A stretch of DNA of 64,000 nucleotides from Streptomyces flavochromogenes (GTDB taxonomy: Bacteria; Actinomycetota; Actinomycetes; Streptomycetales; Streptomycetaceae), in contig NZ_JNZO01000016.1 of assembly GCF_000717595.1 (NCBI RefSeq), positions 1 to 64,000 of the forward strand. Direction: 5' to 3'. Below, piece after piece: positions 31,248 through 42,379 of the stretch (position 1 is its first letter; every line of letters starts with the position of its first letter). A program made the translations under genes and the position numbers. The notes beneath the pieces are model-generated. The model was given only the letters and a program-made list of their open reading frames with translations, ran no database searches and was not told where the DNA came from.

Positions 31248-32651
31248 GTGAGCATCCGAACCGTCATCCGGGGCGGCCTCGTCGTCACCGCCGCCGACGA
31301 ACTCCACGCCGATGTGCTGATCGAGGACGGCGGTGTGGTCGCCCTCGCGGCCCACGGCTCCGACGCGGCGGCCGCCTGGACCGCCGACCGGACGATCGAC
31401 GCCACCGACCGCTACGTGCTGCCCGGTGGCGTCGACGCACACACCCACATGGAGCTGCCCTTCGGCGGCACCTCCGCCTCCGACACCTTCGAGACCGGCA
31501 CCCGCGCCGCCGCCTGGGGCGGCACCACCACCATCGTCGACTTCGCCGTGCAGAGCGTCGGCCAGGCCCTGCGCGAAGGGCTCGACGCCTGGTACGCCAA
31601 GGCCGACGGCAACTGCTCGATCGACTACGCCTTCCACATGATCCTCTCCGACGTCAACGAGCACTCGCTCAAGGAGATGGACAAGCTCGTCCAGGAGGGC
31701 ATCACCTCCTTCAAGCTCTTCATGGCCTACCCCGGCGTCTTCTACAGCGACGACGGCAGGATCCTGCGGGCCATGCAGCGCTCCGCCGACAACGGCGGGC
31801 TGATCATGATGCACGCCGAGAACGGCATCGCGATCGACGTCCTCGTCGAGCAGGCCCTCGCCCGCGGCGAGACCGACCCGCGCTACCACGGGGAGGTCCG
31901 CAAGGCACTCCTGGAGGCGGAGGCCACCCACCGGGCGATCCAGCTCGCCCGGGTGGCGGGAGCGCCGCTGTACGTCGTGCACGTCTCGGCGGAGGAGGCG
32001 GTCGCCGAGATCGCGACGGCCCGGGACAAAGGGCTGCCCGTCTTCGGCGAGACCTGTCCCCAGTACCTCTTCCTCTCCACCGACAACCTCGCGGAGCCGG
32101 GCTTCGAGGGCGCCAAGTACGTGTGCAGCACCCCGCTCCGGCCGAAGGAGCACCAGGCGGCGCTCTGGCGCGGACTGCGGACGAACGACCTCCAGGTGGT
32201 CTCCACCGACCACTGCCCGTTCTGCTTCGTCGGGCAGAAGGACCTCGGACGCGGCGACTTCTCGAAGATCCCCAACGGTCTGCCGGGGGTGGAGAACCGG
32301 ATGGACCTCCTGCACCAGGCCGTCGTCGACGGGCACATCTCGCGGCGCCGCTGGATCGAGATCGCCTGCGCGACGCCGGCCAGGATGTTCGGCCTGTACC
32401 CGAAGAAGGGCACGATCGCCCCGGGCGCCGACGCCGACGTCGTGATCTACGACCCGCACGCCGTCCAGACCCTGTCCGCCGAGACCCACCACATGAACGT
32501 CGACTACTCGGCGTACGAGGGGAAGACGGTCACCGGCCAGGTCGAGACCGTCCTCTCACGGGGCGAGGTCGTCATCGACCAGCGCAAGTACGTCGGGCAT
32601 GCCGGTCACGGCACCTTCGTGCCGCGTTCCACCTGCCAGTACCTGAACTAG
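31248..32651 (+). CDS. hydA: Dihydropyrimidinase / D-hydantoinase
   Basis: A 467-residue amidohydrolase with a binuclear zinc site: His65 and His67 (DAHTHME), the carbamylated Lys156 (SFKLFMAYPG), later His residues (HAENG, VVHVS), and the Asp of STDHCPF. It opens 5,6-dihydrouracil or dihydrothymine to the N-carbamoyl amino acid, the substrate of the nitrilase-type gene. Start GTG 31248 with AGGGAGAG. No dihydropyrimidine dehydrogenase (PreA/PreT-like) is in the window, so the pathway entry step is elsewhere or the substrates are hydantoins. Confidence 0.94.
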   Translation: MSIRTVIRGGLVVTAADELHADVLIEDGGVVALAAHGSDAAAAWTADRTIDATDRYVLPGGVDAHTHMELPFGGTSASDTFETGTRAAAWGGTTTIVDFAVQSVGQALREGLDAWYAKADGNCSIDYAFHMILSDVNEHSLKEMDKLVQEGITSFKLFMAYPGVFYSDDGRILRAMQRSADNGGLIMMHAENGIAIDVLVEQALARGETDPRYHGEVRKALLEAEATHRAIQLARVAGAPLYVVHVSAEEAVAEIATARDKGLPVFGETCPQYLFLSTDNLAEPGFEGAKYVCSTPLRPKEHQAALWRGLRTNDLQVVSTDHCPFCFVGQKDLGRGDFSKIPNGLPGVENRMDLLHQAVVDGHISRRRWIEIACATPARMFGLYPKKGTIAPGADADVVIYDPHAVQTLSAETHHMNVDYSAYEGKTVTGQVETVLSRGEVVIDQRKYVGHAGHGTFVPRSTCQYLN

Positions 32652-32661
32652 GAGAGCGACG

Positions 32662-33675
32662 TTGGATTTTGGACTCGTCCTGCAGACCGACCCGCCGGCG
32701 TCGCAGGTCGTCGGGCTGATGCGCCGGGCGGAACGCAACGGCTTCCGCTACGGCTGGACCTTCGACTCCGCCGTCCTGTGGCAGGAACCCTTCGTCATCT
32801 ACAGCCAGATCCTCGAACACACCACCAAGCTGCACGTGGGCCCGATGGTGACCAACCCGGGGACCCGTACCTGGGAGGTGACCGCCTCCACCTTCGCCAC
32901 GCTCAACGACATGTTCGGGAACCGCACCGTCTGCGGCATCGGCCGCGGCGACTCGGCGATGCGCGTCGCCGGCCGCAGGCCGAACACCCTGGCCCGCCTC
33001 GGCGAGGCCATCGACGTCATCCGTGACCTCGCCGAAGGGCGGGAGGCTCAGGTCGACGGCAACCCGGTCCGCATCCCCTGGATCAAGAACGGGAAGCTCC
33101 CCGTCTGGATGGCGGCGTACGGCCCCAGAGCGCTCGCGCTGGCCGGACAGAAGGCCGACGGCTTCATCCTCCAGCTCGCCGATCCCTTCCTCACCGAATG
33201 GATGGTCAAGGCGGTCCGCCAGGCCGCCGCGGACGCCGGCCGCGACCCCGACGCGCTCACCATCTGCGTGGCCGCGCCCGCCTACGTCACCGCAGACGAC
33301 TCCCCGGAAGCCCTGGCGCACGCACGCGAGCAGTGCCGCTGGTTCGGCGGCATGGTCGGCAACCACGTCGCCGACCTGGTCGCCAAGTACGGCGAGCACT
33401 CCGACATGGTCCCGGAGGAGCTCACCGCGTACATCAAGGACCGGCACGGCTACGACTACTCCCACCACGGCCGCGCCGGAAACCCCGACACCCGGTTCGT
33501 CCCCGACGAGATCGTCGACCGCTTCTGCCTCCTGGGCCCCGCCGATGCCCACATCGAGAAGCTGCGGCGGCTGCGGGAGATGGGCGTGGACCAGTTCGCC
33601 GTGTACGCCATGCACGACGCGAAGGAGACGACGATCGACGCCTACGGCTCCGAGGTCGTCCCCGCCCTCCGCTGA
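32662..33675 (+). CDS. LLM-class flavin-dependent oxidoreductase
   Basis: A 337-residue luciferase-like TIM-barrel enzyme: DFGLVLQTDPPAS at the start, NGFRYGWTFDSAV, GPMVTNPGTR, and a C-terminal LGPADAHIEKLRRLREMGVDQF. Many of this group use F420 rather than FMN. This sub-type is often found next to dihydropyrimidinase genes in actinobacteria; its substrate is unknown to me, possibly dihydropyrimidine or uracil itself. The start is TTG 32662, nine bases after GGAGAG; no ATG or GTG is better placed. Confidence 0.88.
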   Translation: MDFGLVLQTDPPASQVVGLMRRAERNGFRYGWTFDSAVLWQEPFVIYSQILEHTTKLHVGPMVTNPGTRTWEVTASTFATLNDMFGNRTVCGIGRGDSAMRVAGRRPNTLARLGEAIDVIRDLAEGREAQVDGNPVRIPWIKNGKLPVWMAAYGPRALALAGQKADGFILQLADPFLTEWMVKAVRQAAADAGRDPDALTICVAAPAYVTADDSPEALAHAREQCRWFGGMVGNHVADLVAKYGEHSDMVPEELTAYIKDRHGYDYSHHGRAGNPDTRFVPDEIVDRFCLLGPADAHIEKLRRLREMGVDQFAVYAMHDAKETTIDAYGSEVVPALR

Positions 33676-33748
33676 CATCCCCAGGCCGAGGCCCCGGTCG
33701 ACCACCACGCGGCCGGGCCACCTCCGGGACTCCGCGATCAGAGGAACC

Positions 33749-36700
33749 ATGCACAGCAAGCAGCACCTCACCGAGCAGCGGCTCGTCCGGGTCCTCGACC
33801 AGCGCATCCGGCCGGCGGTCCACGCCCGCAGCGTCCCCCTCTCCGTGGCGGTCTGGAACGTCCCCGGCGAGCCGGTCCCCGTGGCCGAGGGCCTGGCCGC
33901 CCCGTACGAGCCGGTGTCGCTCGGCCACCGGTGGGGGCCGCCGTGGTCGACCAGCTGGTTCCGGATCAGCGGCAGGATCCCCGAGGAGTGGGCCGGCCGC
34001 AGGGTCGAGGCGGTCGTCGACCTCGGATTCGACACCACCGGCCCGGGCTTCTCCAGCGAGGGCCTGGTCCACCGCCCGGACGGCAGCGTCGTGAAGGCCC
34101 TCAACCCCCGCAACGCCTACTTCCCGGTCGCCGACCCGGCCCTCGGCGGCGAGGAGTTCACGTACTACGTCGAGGCGGCCGCGAACCCGAACCTCGGCGC
34201 ACAGACTCCCACCAGGACCGGGGACCGGCCCGCCTGGCTGACCGGAACCGGTTCCGCCGGCGCACCTCTCTACCGGCTGCTCCGCCTGGACCTCGCGGTC
34301 TTCGACGCCGAGGTCTGGGAGCTGGCCCAGGACCTGGACGTCCTCGGGCATCTCATGCGTGAACTCCCCGAGGCCGAACCGCGCCGCTGGAGGATCCTGC
34401 GGGCCGTCGAGAAGGCACTCGACGCCATCGACCTGCAGGACGTCTCCGGCAGCGCCACCGCCGCGCGCGAACAGCTGCGTCCGGCGCTCGCCGCACCCGC
34501 GGCCCCCAGCGCCCACCGCGTCTCCGCCGTCGGACACGCCCACATCGACTCCGCCTGGCTGTGGCCGCTCCGCGAGACCGTACGCAAGGTCGCCAGGACC
34601 CTGTCCAACGTCACCCGGCTCATGGACGACCACCCCGGCTTCCGCTTCGCCATGTCCCAGGCACAACAACTGGCCTGGCTCAAGGAACACCACCCCGGGG
34701 TCTACGCCCGGGTACGGGAGAAGGCGGCGGGCGGACAGTTCCTCCCCGTGGGCAGCCTGTGGGTGGAAGCCGACACCAACATGACCGGCGGCGAGGCCCT
34801 CGCCCGCCAGCTGATCCACGGAAAGCGCTTCTACCTCGACGAGTTCGGCGTCGAGACCGAGGAGATGTGGCTGCCCGACACCTTCGGCTACAACGCGGCC
34901 ATGCCGCAGTTGATGAAGCTCGCCGGCGTGCGCTGGTTCCTCACCCAGAAGATCTCCTGGAACACCACCGACACGTTCCCCCACCACACCTTCTGGTGGG
35001 AGGGCATCGACGGCACCCGGATCTTCAGCCACTTCCCGCCCGTCGACACCTACAACGCCCAGCTCACCAGCGCCGAACTCGCACACGCGGTACGCAACTT
35101 CCGGGACAAGGAGGCCGCCGACAGCTCGCTGCTCCCGTTCGGCCACGGAGACGGCGGCGGGGGTCCCACCCGGGAGATGCTGGCCCGCGCGGCCCGCCTT
35201 GCGGACCTGGAGGGCTCGCCCAGGGTCGTCGTCGAGAGCCCGGCGGACTTCTTCGAGCGGGCGCACGCGGAGTACCCCGACGCTCCGGTATGGCTCGGGG
35301 AGCTGTATCTGGAGTTCCACCGCGGCACGCTCACCAGCCAGCTGCGGACCAAGCAGGGCAACCGGCGTGGCGAGCACCTGCTCCGCGAGGCCGAGCTGTG
35401 GTCGGCCACCGCGGCCTGCCGCAGGGGGTTCGGCTACCCGTACGAGGCCCTCGACCGGCTCTGGAAGACGGTCCTGCTCCATCAGTTCCACGACATCCTG
35501 CCCGGCTCCTCCATCGGCTGGGTCCACCGGGAGGCGGAGGAGACCCACGCCGCCGTCGCCGCCGAACTGCACGGGATCGTGGCCGCCGCCCAACGTGCCC
35601 TGGCAGGGGACGGCGAGGCCGGGGGAGCGGAGGGCGGAGGGGGAGCGGAGGGCGACGACGCCGTGGTCTTCAACGCCTCACCCTTCATCCGCGACGGCAT
35701 CCCGGCCCTCGGCGCCGCCCGGCGTTCGGCCTCGCCCGCCCGGCCCGTCGCCTCCGCGCCCGCCCCCTCCCCGTACGAGGGAAGCCACCTCCTCGACAAC
35801 GGACTCGTCCGGGTCCGCATCGACGACCGGGGCCTGGTGACCTCGGCGTACGACATCGCGGCCGACCGGGAAGCCGTGCCGCCGGGCGCCGTCGCCAACC
35901 TCCTCCAGCTCCATCAGGACTTCCCCAACGCGTTCGACGCCTGGGACATCGACGCCTTCTACCGCAACACCGTGCACGACCTCCTCGACGCCGACTCGGT
36001 CTCGGCGGAGGCCGGCGGCATCCGCGTCGTCCGGACCGTCGGCGCCTCCCGGATCGAGCAGCTGATCTCGCTCGCCGAGGGGTCCCGGCGCCTGGACATC
36101 GACACCGAGATCGACTGGCAGGAGACGGAGAAGCTCCTGAAGGCCGCCTTCCCGCTCGACGTCCGGGCCGACCACTCCAGCGCGGAGATCCCCTTCGGTC
36201 ACGTCCGGCGCCCCACGCACACCAACACCAGCTGGGACGCGGCCAAGTTCGAGTTCTGCGCCCACCGCTTCCTGCACCTCGGGGAACCGGGCTGGGGTGC
36301 GGCCTTGGTCAACGACTCGTCCTACGGGCACGAGGTCACCCGCGACGTCCGCCCCGACGGCGGGACGACCACGACCGCCCGGCTCACCCTGCTCCGCTCC
36401 CCGCGCTACCCCGACCCGGACGCGGACCGGGGCCTGCACCGGCTGGCGTACGGCCTCGTCATCGGCGCCGACATCGCCGACGCCGTGCGCGAGGGCTACG
36501 GCTTCAACCTGCCCGAGCGTTCCGTCCCCGGCGGCACGGCGGAGGTCGTGCCGCTCGTCGCCACCGACGACGAAGCCGTCGTCATCGACACGGTCAAGCT
36601 CGCCGACGACCGCTCGGGCGACCTCGTCGTACGCCTCTACGAGGCTCGTGGAGGCCGGGCCGCCACCCTTCTGACCACCGGTTTCCCGCTGGAGTCGGCG

Positions 36701-36961
36701 ACGGTGACGGATCTCCTCGAACGCGAGCTCGACGCCGAGGACGCCGAGGACGCCGTCGAGGCCGGGGCAGCCGCCGGGGCCGCCGCGGCCGCCCGGACCG
36801 CCGACGGGCGGGTGTCCCTCACCCTGCGCCCCTTCCAGATCCTCACCCTGCGGCTGCGGCCCGTGCGGCGATATCGTTCGCCGACCGGGTCCGAAGAGCG
36901 CGACATCGCGGCTCCCGCCGGGCCCGCCGCCGTGCGCACGCTGGATACGATCGGCCGGTGA
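33749..36961 (+). CDS. Alpha-mannosidase, glycoside hydrolase family 38
   Basis: A 1,070-residue cytoplasmic GH38 enzyme. An N-terminal accessory beta domain (about 1-240) is followed by the catalytic domain, with zinc ligands in GHAHIDSAWLW (His265, Asp267 region) and the nucleophile Asp377 in LPDTFGYNAAMPQ. After a linker rich in Gly/Ala (about 620-665) comes the long C-terminal beta domain (NGLVRVRIDDRGLVTSAYD onward). It removes alpha-mannose from glycans or metabolites. Its place inside a pyrimidine operon is unexplained. GAGGAACC precedes the ATG. The stop overlaps the next gene (GTGA). Confidence 0.92.
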   Translation: MHSKQHLTEQRLVRVLDQRIRPAVHARSVPLSVAVWNVPGEPVPVAEGLAAPYEPVSLGHRWGPPWSTSWFRISGRIPEEWAGRRVEAVVDLGFDTTGPGFSSEGLVHRPDGSVVKALNPRNAYFPVADPALGGEEFTYYVEAAANPNLGAQTPTRTGDRPAWLTGTGSAGAPLYRLLRLDLAVFDAEVWELAQDLDVLGHLMRELPEAEPRRWRILRAVEKALDAIDLQDVSGSATAAREQLRPALAAPAAPSAHRVSAVGHAHIDSAWLWPLRETVRKVARTLSNVTRLMDDHPGFRFAMSQAQQLAWLKEHHPGVYARVREKAAGGQFLPVGSLWVEADTNMTGGEALARQLIHGKRFYLDEFGVETEEMWLPDTFGYNAAMPQLMKLAGVRWFLTQKISWNTTDTFPHHTFWWEGIDGTRIFSHFPPVDTYNAQLTSAELAHAVRNFRDKEAADSSLLPFGHGDGGGGPTREMLARAARLADLEGSPRVVVESPADFFERAHAEYPDAPVWLGELYLEFHRGTLTSQLRTKQGNRRGEHLLREAELWSATAACRRGFGYPYEALDRLWKTVLLHQFHDILPGSSIGWVHREAEETHAAVAAELHGIVAAAQRALAGDGEAGGAEGGGGAEGDDAVVFNASPFIRDGIPALGAARRSASPARPVASAPAPSPYEGSHLLDNGLVRVRIDDRGLVTSAYDIAADREAVPPGAVANLLQLHQDFPNAFDAWDIDAFYRNTVHDLLDADSVSAEAGGIRVVRTVGASRIEQLISLAEGSRRLDIDTEIDWQETEKLLKAAFPLDVRADHSSAEIPFGHVRRPTHTNTSWDAAKFEFCAHRFLHLGEPGWGAALVNDSSYGHEVTRDVRPDGGTTTTARLTLLRSPRYPDPDADRGLHRLAYGLVIGADIADAVREGYGFNLPERSVPGGTAEVVPLVATDDEAVVIDTVKLADDRSGDLVVRLYEARGGRAATLLTTGFPLESATVTDLLERELDAEDAEDAVEAGAAAGAAAAARTADGRVSLTLRPFQILTLRLRPVRRYRSPTGSEERDIAAPAGPAAVRTLDTIGR

Positions 36962-37521
36962 ACGCCACCGTCCTGCTCGACGCCCCCGCGACGCCGACCG
37001 CTCCCGCCCTCCTCCTCCGGCCCTGGCGCGCCGACGACGTGGCGGAGCTGGTCGAGGCGTACCGCGATTCCGCTCTGCGCCGCTGGGCGCTCGCGCCGAT
37101 CGAGACCGAGCGGGACGGCCTGGCGTGGGTGCGGGCCCAGGAGGAGGCACGTGCGGCGGGCGTGCGGCTCGGGTTCGCCGTCGTCGAGGCGTCGTTCGGC
37201 GCGGAGCCGCAGCGGCTGGCGGGCGGCGTCGTGCTCAAGGAACTCGCGCCCGGCAGTCCGTCCGCCGAGGTCGGCTACTGGACGGCGGCGCGGGCCCGTG
37301 GACGGGGTGTGGCTCCCAGGGCCCTGGAGACCCTCACCACCTGGGCGCTCGACTCCTTCCGGGCCGACGGCCTGGAACGTCTCGAACTCCTTCACCAGGC
37401 CGACAACGTGGCCTCCTGCCGCGTCGCGGAGAAGTGCGGCTACGTGTTCGAAAGGATCCTTCCGGCGACGCCTCCGGCCTTCCCCCTGGACGGCCATCTG
37501 CATGTACGGGGGAGGTCGTAG
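36958..37521 (+). CDS. GNAT family acetyltransferase, RimJ/RimL-like
   Basis: A 187-residue N-acetyltransferase with LLLRPWRADD at the start, GGVVLKEL and a cofactor-binding stretch VGYWTAARARGRGVAPRAL, then LLHQADNVASCRVAEKCGYVFE. It resembles ribosomal-protein and small-molecule N-acetyltransferases of the RimL subgroup. The GTG at 36958 overlaps the mannosidase stop by four bases, so translation is coupled. Substrate unknown. Together with the GH38 gene it forms an insert in the pyrimidine operon. Confidence 0.88.
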   Translation: MNATVLLDAPATPTAPALLLRPWRADDVAELVEAYRDSALRRWALAPIETERDGLAWVRAQEEARAAGVRLGFAVVEASFGAEPQRLAGGVVLKELAPGSPSAEVGYWTAARARGRGVAPRALETLTTWALDSFRADGLERLELLHQADNVASCRVAEKCGYVFERILPATPPAFPLDGHLHVRGRS

Positions 37522-37713
37522 GCGGCTCGCGGCACCCGACGTGGCGTCGGGGGTCTACCCGCGTCCCGCGGCGAGTGGAAGAATCGGTTCCCGACTCCCT
37601 GGCTGCACGTGGTCCTCGACCGACCACGACGGAGCCGTTCCGGCATGGCACCCCTCGCCCTTCCCGGGCGACACCTCGTTCCGTCCTCCCCGCCGAACGA
37701 AGGGTTCCTCCGT

Positions 37714-39264
<1,551 letters not shown>

Positions 39265-40241
39265 GATAGGAGCGCACCCGGGTGTTCACGGCGGGAGTGT
39301 CGGTGGCGCACTCCTTGCCGTAGGACACCAGGCCGACGACGTACGGCCGCCCCCGGACCACCCGGACCAGAGGACCGCCGGAGTCGTACTGGCAGGTGTC
39401 ACGACCGGGGGCGTACGTGCAGATCTGCGTGGGGGCGATCTGCGCCATGCCCCGGCTCGCGCAGGCGGAGTTGCTCATGGTGGAGAGGGCCACGGTCCGC
39501 AGCACGTCCGACGTGCGGCCGCCGAACGAGGTGGTGCCCCAGCCCGGCACCTCGACCCGGGTGCCGTCGACGCTGCCGGGGGCGGGCGTCACGGGCAGCT
39601 CGATCGGGCGCACGTCGCGGTTGAGGGCGAGCGGCTCGGTGAGCTCGACCAGGGCGATGTCGTTCCGCTGGGTGCCGGGGTCGTACTCCGGGTGCGGGAC
39701 GAAGCGCGCGGGCGAGGCCAGGACCGCGTGGGGGCTCTCGGACCCGGTCGTCAGGTCGTGGTCGCCGAGCAGTACGCCCACCCGCGTGGGATCGCTGTAC
39801 GAGCCCGTCAGGCAGTGGGCTGCGGTGAGGACGTAGCGGTCGCCGATCAGCGCCCCACCGCACATCACCCGCCGTTCGAGGACGTCCACGAGCCCCGCCA
39901 TGAAGGGGTACTGGTGGGGCCGTGCCTCCTGTCCGCCGACCACCGCCTGCGCGGGCGGTGCGATCCCGAGGGGGCTCATGGCGAGCATCGCCCCCGCGAC
40001 CGCCGCCGGCAACCTCTTCAGCCGTGCCACCTGATCTCCGTACCGTCGACGCCGTGGTCCCGGGGCCGCCGGTGTGCGGAGACGTTTCCTCACGCCCACC
40101 GCCCGCCGTCCCGGCCCCGCATGGGCTCAACGACGCGGGCCGGATACGGTCACCTGCCCGCGGGGCCGGACCGGTGACCGATGCCGTGACCGACGCCGCG
40201 ATCGGTGCGGCGGTGACCAGGTGACGTGGCGGCCGGGTGAG

Positions 40242-41128
40242 TCAGCGGTCGGCGTCCGGGGCCCAGCCGGGGACGTGCGCGGCCGCGGCCGCGACCCAGG
40301 CTCGGGCGCCCCCGGGGAAGGGCCAGGCCCGGGTGAGGTCGTACCCGCTGGTGATCGATGTCAGCTCGTCGGCGAGACTGCGGCTCCGGTGCGCGATCCG
40401 CGACGCGGCGAGCGGCCCCTCCAGAGCGGCGACCCGCTTCTCGTACTCCTCCACGGCACGGGCGGAGAAGAACTCCACCCACCGGGAGGCCGCGGCCGCC
40501 CGCGAGAGGATCAGCACTCCGGTCGCCCGCCCTCCGCGAGCACCGCCGTCAGGCGGTCGTGACCGTCCAGCACCACGGGGGAGTTGAGCCCGCTGATCCA
40601 CCAGGCGAACACCGGCGGCAGGACACCCTCCCGGTACTGCCGGCGGTACGCCTTCACCCGCGGAGCCTCCGGGGCCGACAGCGCCCGCAGCGGCAGCAGG
40701 TCCCGCGCGTCCTCCACCGGATCGCCGTATCCGAACCAGGTCAGATGCCCCCGGTCCGGATCGTGGGTGAGGAGTTTGGGCCAGTTGACGGTCTTGAACC
40801 ACCGGTGGACGTCAGGGACCAGCAGCCACTCGCCCGCGTGGAGCGGCCCCTCGGCGGCCCCCCGCAGCTCCACTTCCGCGTGCGCGGCCCAGCGCTCCGA
40901 CCACTCCGCCGACCCCGGTGCCGCGAACTCCGCGACCGCACGCGCCCGGTCCGCCCGCAGTGGGGCGAAAGGCGAGGCGTACCGGCCGGTGCGCGCGTAG
41001 TGCAGGCCGCGGTGGGTGGCCCGCTGCCGGGCGAAGAGCACGGGGGTGGCGCCCTGCATCAGCACCAGCCGCCGCCCGTCGGCGCACTCCATCCGCAACC
41101 CCGGCTTCACCGGCCCCTCGACACGCAT
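40242..41128 (-). pseudogene. Frameshifted gene, ParB-like PVVLDGHDRL motif
   Basis: Reading leftward from ATG 41128, the first frame runs 205 codons to a stop at 40511. It contains VHRWFKTVNWPKLLTHDPD and ends ...SPVVLDGHDRLTAVLAEGG before going astray. A second frame, offset by one base, continues naturally from about 40530 (ATGVLILSRAAAASRWVEFF) to a stop at 40242. One extra G in the GGGCGGGCG run at about 40523-40531 would join them into one protein of about 295 residues. DGHDRL resembles the DGHHR motif of ParB/sulfiredoxin-like folds. It is either a true frameshift mutation or a sequencing error in a G/C run. Confidence 0.7.
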
Positions 41129-41199
41129 GCCGCCACCCTACGCAGCGGGTGCGCCCGCCGGGCCCGGAGCCCGGGCGGCGCCCCGGGCCGGCGCGGCGG

Positions 41200-42267
41200 C
41201 TACGGCACCCGCCCCGTCCACTCCGCCGTCCCGAACTTCGTCTCCGCGAGCCCCTTCGCCCGTGTCAGCTCGTCCTCCGTGACATGGCCCTCCGTCAGGC
41301 CGTACCGGCCCCGGAAGGAGGCGATCATCCGGTCGATCACCGTCTCGCGCGGCAGGCCGGTCTGGCGCCGCAGCGGGTCCACCCGCTTCTTCGCGCTCTT
41401 CGTGCCCTTGTCGGAGAGCTTCTCGCGGCCGATCCGCAGCACCTCCGTCATCTTGTCGGCGTCGATGTCGTACGCCATCGTCACGTGGTGCAGGACCGCC
41501 CCGTGCCCCGTCACCAGCCGCTTCTGCGCCGCGCCCGCGATCTTGCCCGCGTCCGTGGCGATGTCGTTGAGCGGCTGGTACCAGGCGCGGATGCCCATGT
41601 CGCCGAGGGCGCCGAGCACCCAGTCGTCGAGGTAGGCGTAGCTGTCGGTGAAGGACAGACCCTGCACGAGGGCGTCGGGCACGGAGAGCGAGTACGTGAT
41701 CGTGTTGCCGGGCTCGATGAACATGGCCCCGCCGCCGCTGATCCGGCGCACCACCTGGATGCCGTGCCGCTCGGCCGCCTCCGGGTCGACCTCGTTGCGG
41801 AGGGACTGGAAGCTGCCGATGACCACCGCGGGGGCGCCCCACTCCCAGACCCGCAGGGTCGGCGGCCGGTGGCCCGCGGCGACCTCGGCCGTGATCACCT
41901 CGTCGAGCGCCATGTGCAGGGCGGGGGACTGCGGCGGCTCGTGGATCAGCTGCCAGTCGTAGTCGGTCCAGTCCGTGGCGTGGGCGAGTGCCCGGCGGAC
42001 CGCGACGCCGATGCCCTCCGTGGTCAGCCCGAACATCCGGGTGCCCGGCGGCAGTGCCGCGTCGATCCGCGCCGAGAGCCCGGACGCTTCGGTGTCGACC
42101 GGCGCGCCCTCCAGAGCACGGTCGATCGCCAGGATCGCCTCGTCCGGTTCGAGGAAGAAGTCGCCGGCGACCCGGACGTTCCGCAGGACCCCGTCCTCGG
42201 CGTCGAGGTCGACGACCACCAGCTTGCCGCCGGGAACCTTGTACTCACCGTGGTACGCGCCGTGCAC
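41200..42267 (-). CDS. Lipoate-protein ligase A family protein with N-terminal accessory domain
   Basis: A 355-residue protein. Residues about 1-95 match the lipoate ligase accessory domain, usually C-terminal (KVPGGKLVVVDLDAEDGVL, FFLEPDEAILAIDRALEG). Residues about 105-355 are a biotin/lipoate ligase catalytic domain with NEVDPEAAERHGIQVVRRISGGGAMFIEPGNTITYS and a Lys in TDAGKIAGAAQKR. It may attach lipoate or octanoate to 2-oxoacid dehydrogenase or GcvH proteins. The domain order is permuted relative to E. coli LplA. GTG 42267 has GGGAGG five bases upstream. It is divergent from the IMPase gene. Confidence 0.87.
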   Translation of the reverse strand: MHGAYHGEYKVPGGKLVVVDLDAEDGVLRNVRVAGDFFLEPDEAILAIDRALEGAPVDTEASGLSARIDAALPPGTRMFGLTTEGIGVAVRRALAHATDWTDYDWQLIHEPPQSPALHMALDEVITAEVAAGHRPPTLRVWEWGAPAVVIGSFQSLRNEVDPEAAERHGIQVVRRISGGGAMFIEPGNTITYSLSVPDALVQGLSFTDSYAYLDDWVLGALGDMGIRAWYQPLNDIATDAGKIAGAAQKRLVTGHGAVLHHVTMAYDIDADKMTEVLRIGREKLSDKGTKSAKKRVDPLRRQTGLPRETVIDRMIASFRGRYGLTEGHVTEDELTRAKGLAETKFGTAEWTGRVP

Positions 42268-42330
42268 GGAACCCTCCCTGCATGTAAGGGGTGAACTCGG
42301 CCAAAGGGTACTCCCCGGGGAAACAGAGGA

Positions 42331-42356
42331 TGACAAATCCGACGGTCGGGTTGTCA
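42331..42356. promoter_or_regulatory. Inverted repeat between lipoate ligase and IMPase genes
   Basis: TGACAA (42331-42336) pairs with TTGTCA (42351-42356), and inside it CCGAC (42339-42343) pairs with GTCGG (42345-42349). It sits in the 112-base divergent gap, 24 bases from the IMPase ATG. It may be an operator for one or both genes. Confidence 0.45.
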
Positions 42357-42379
42357 GCGTCCCGTGCTTAGCTGGGCGC

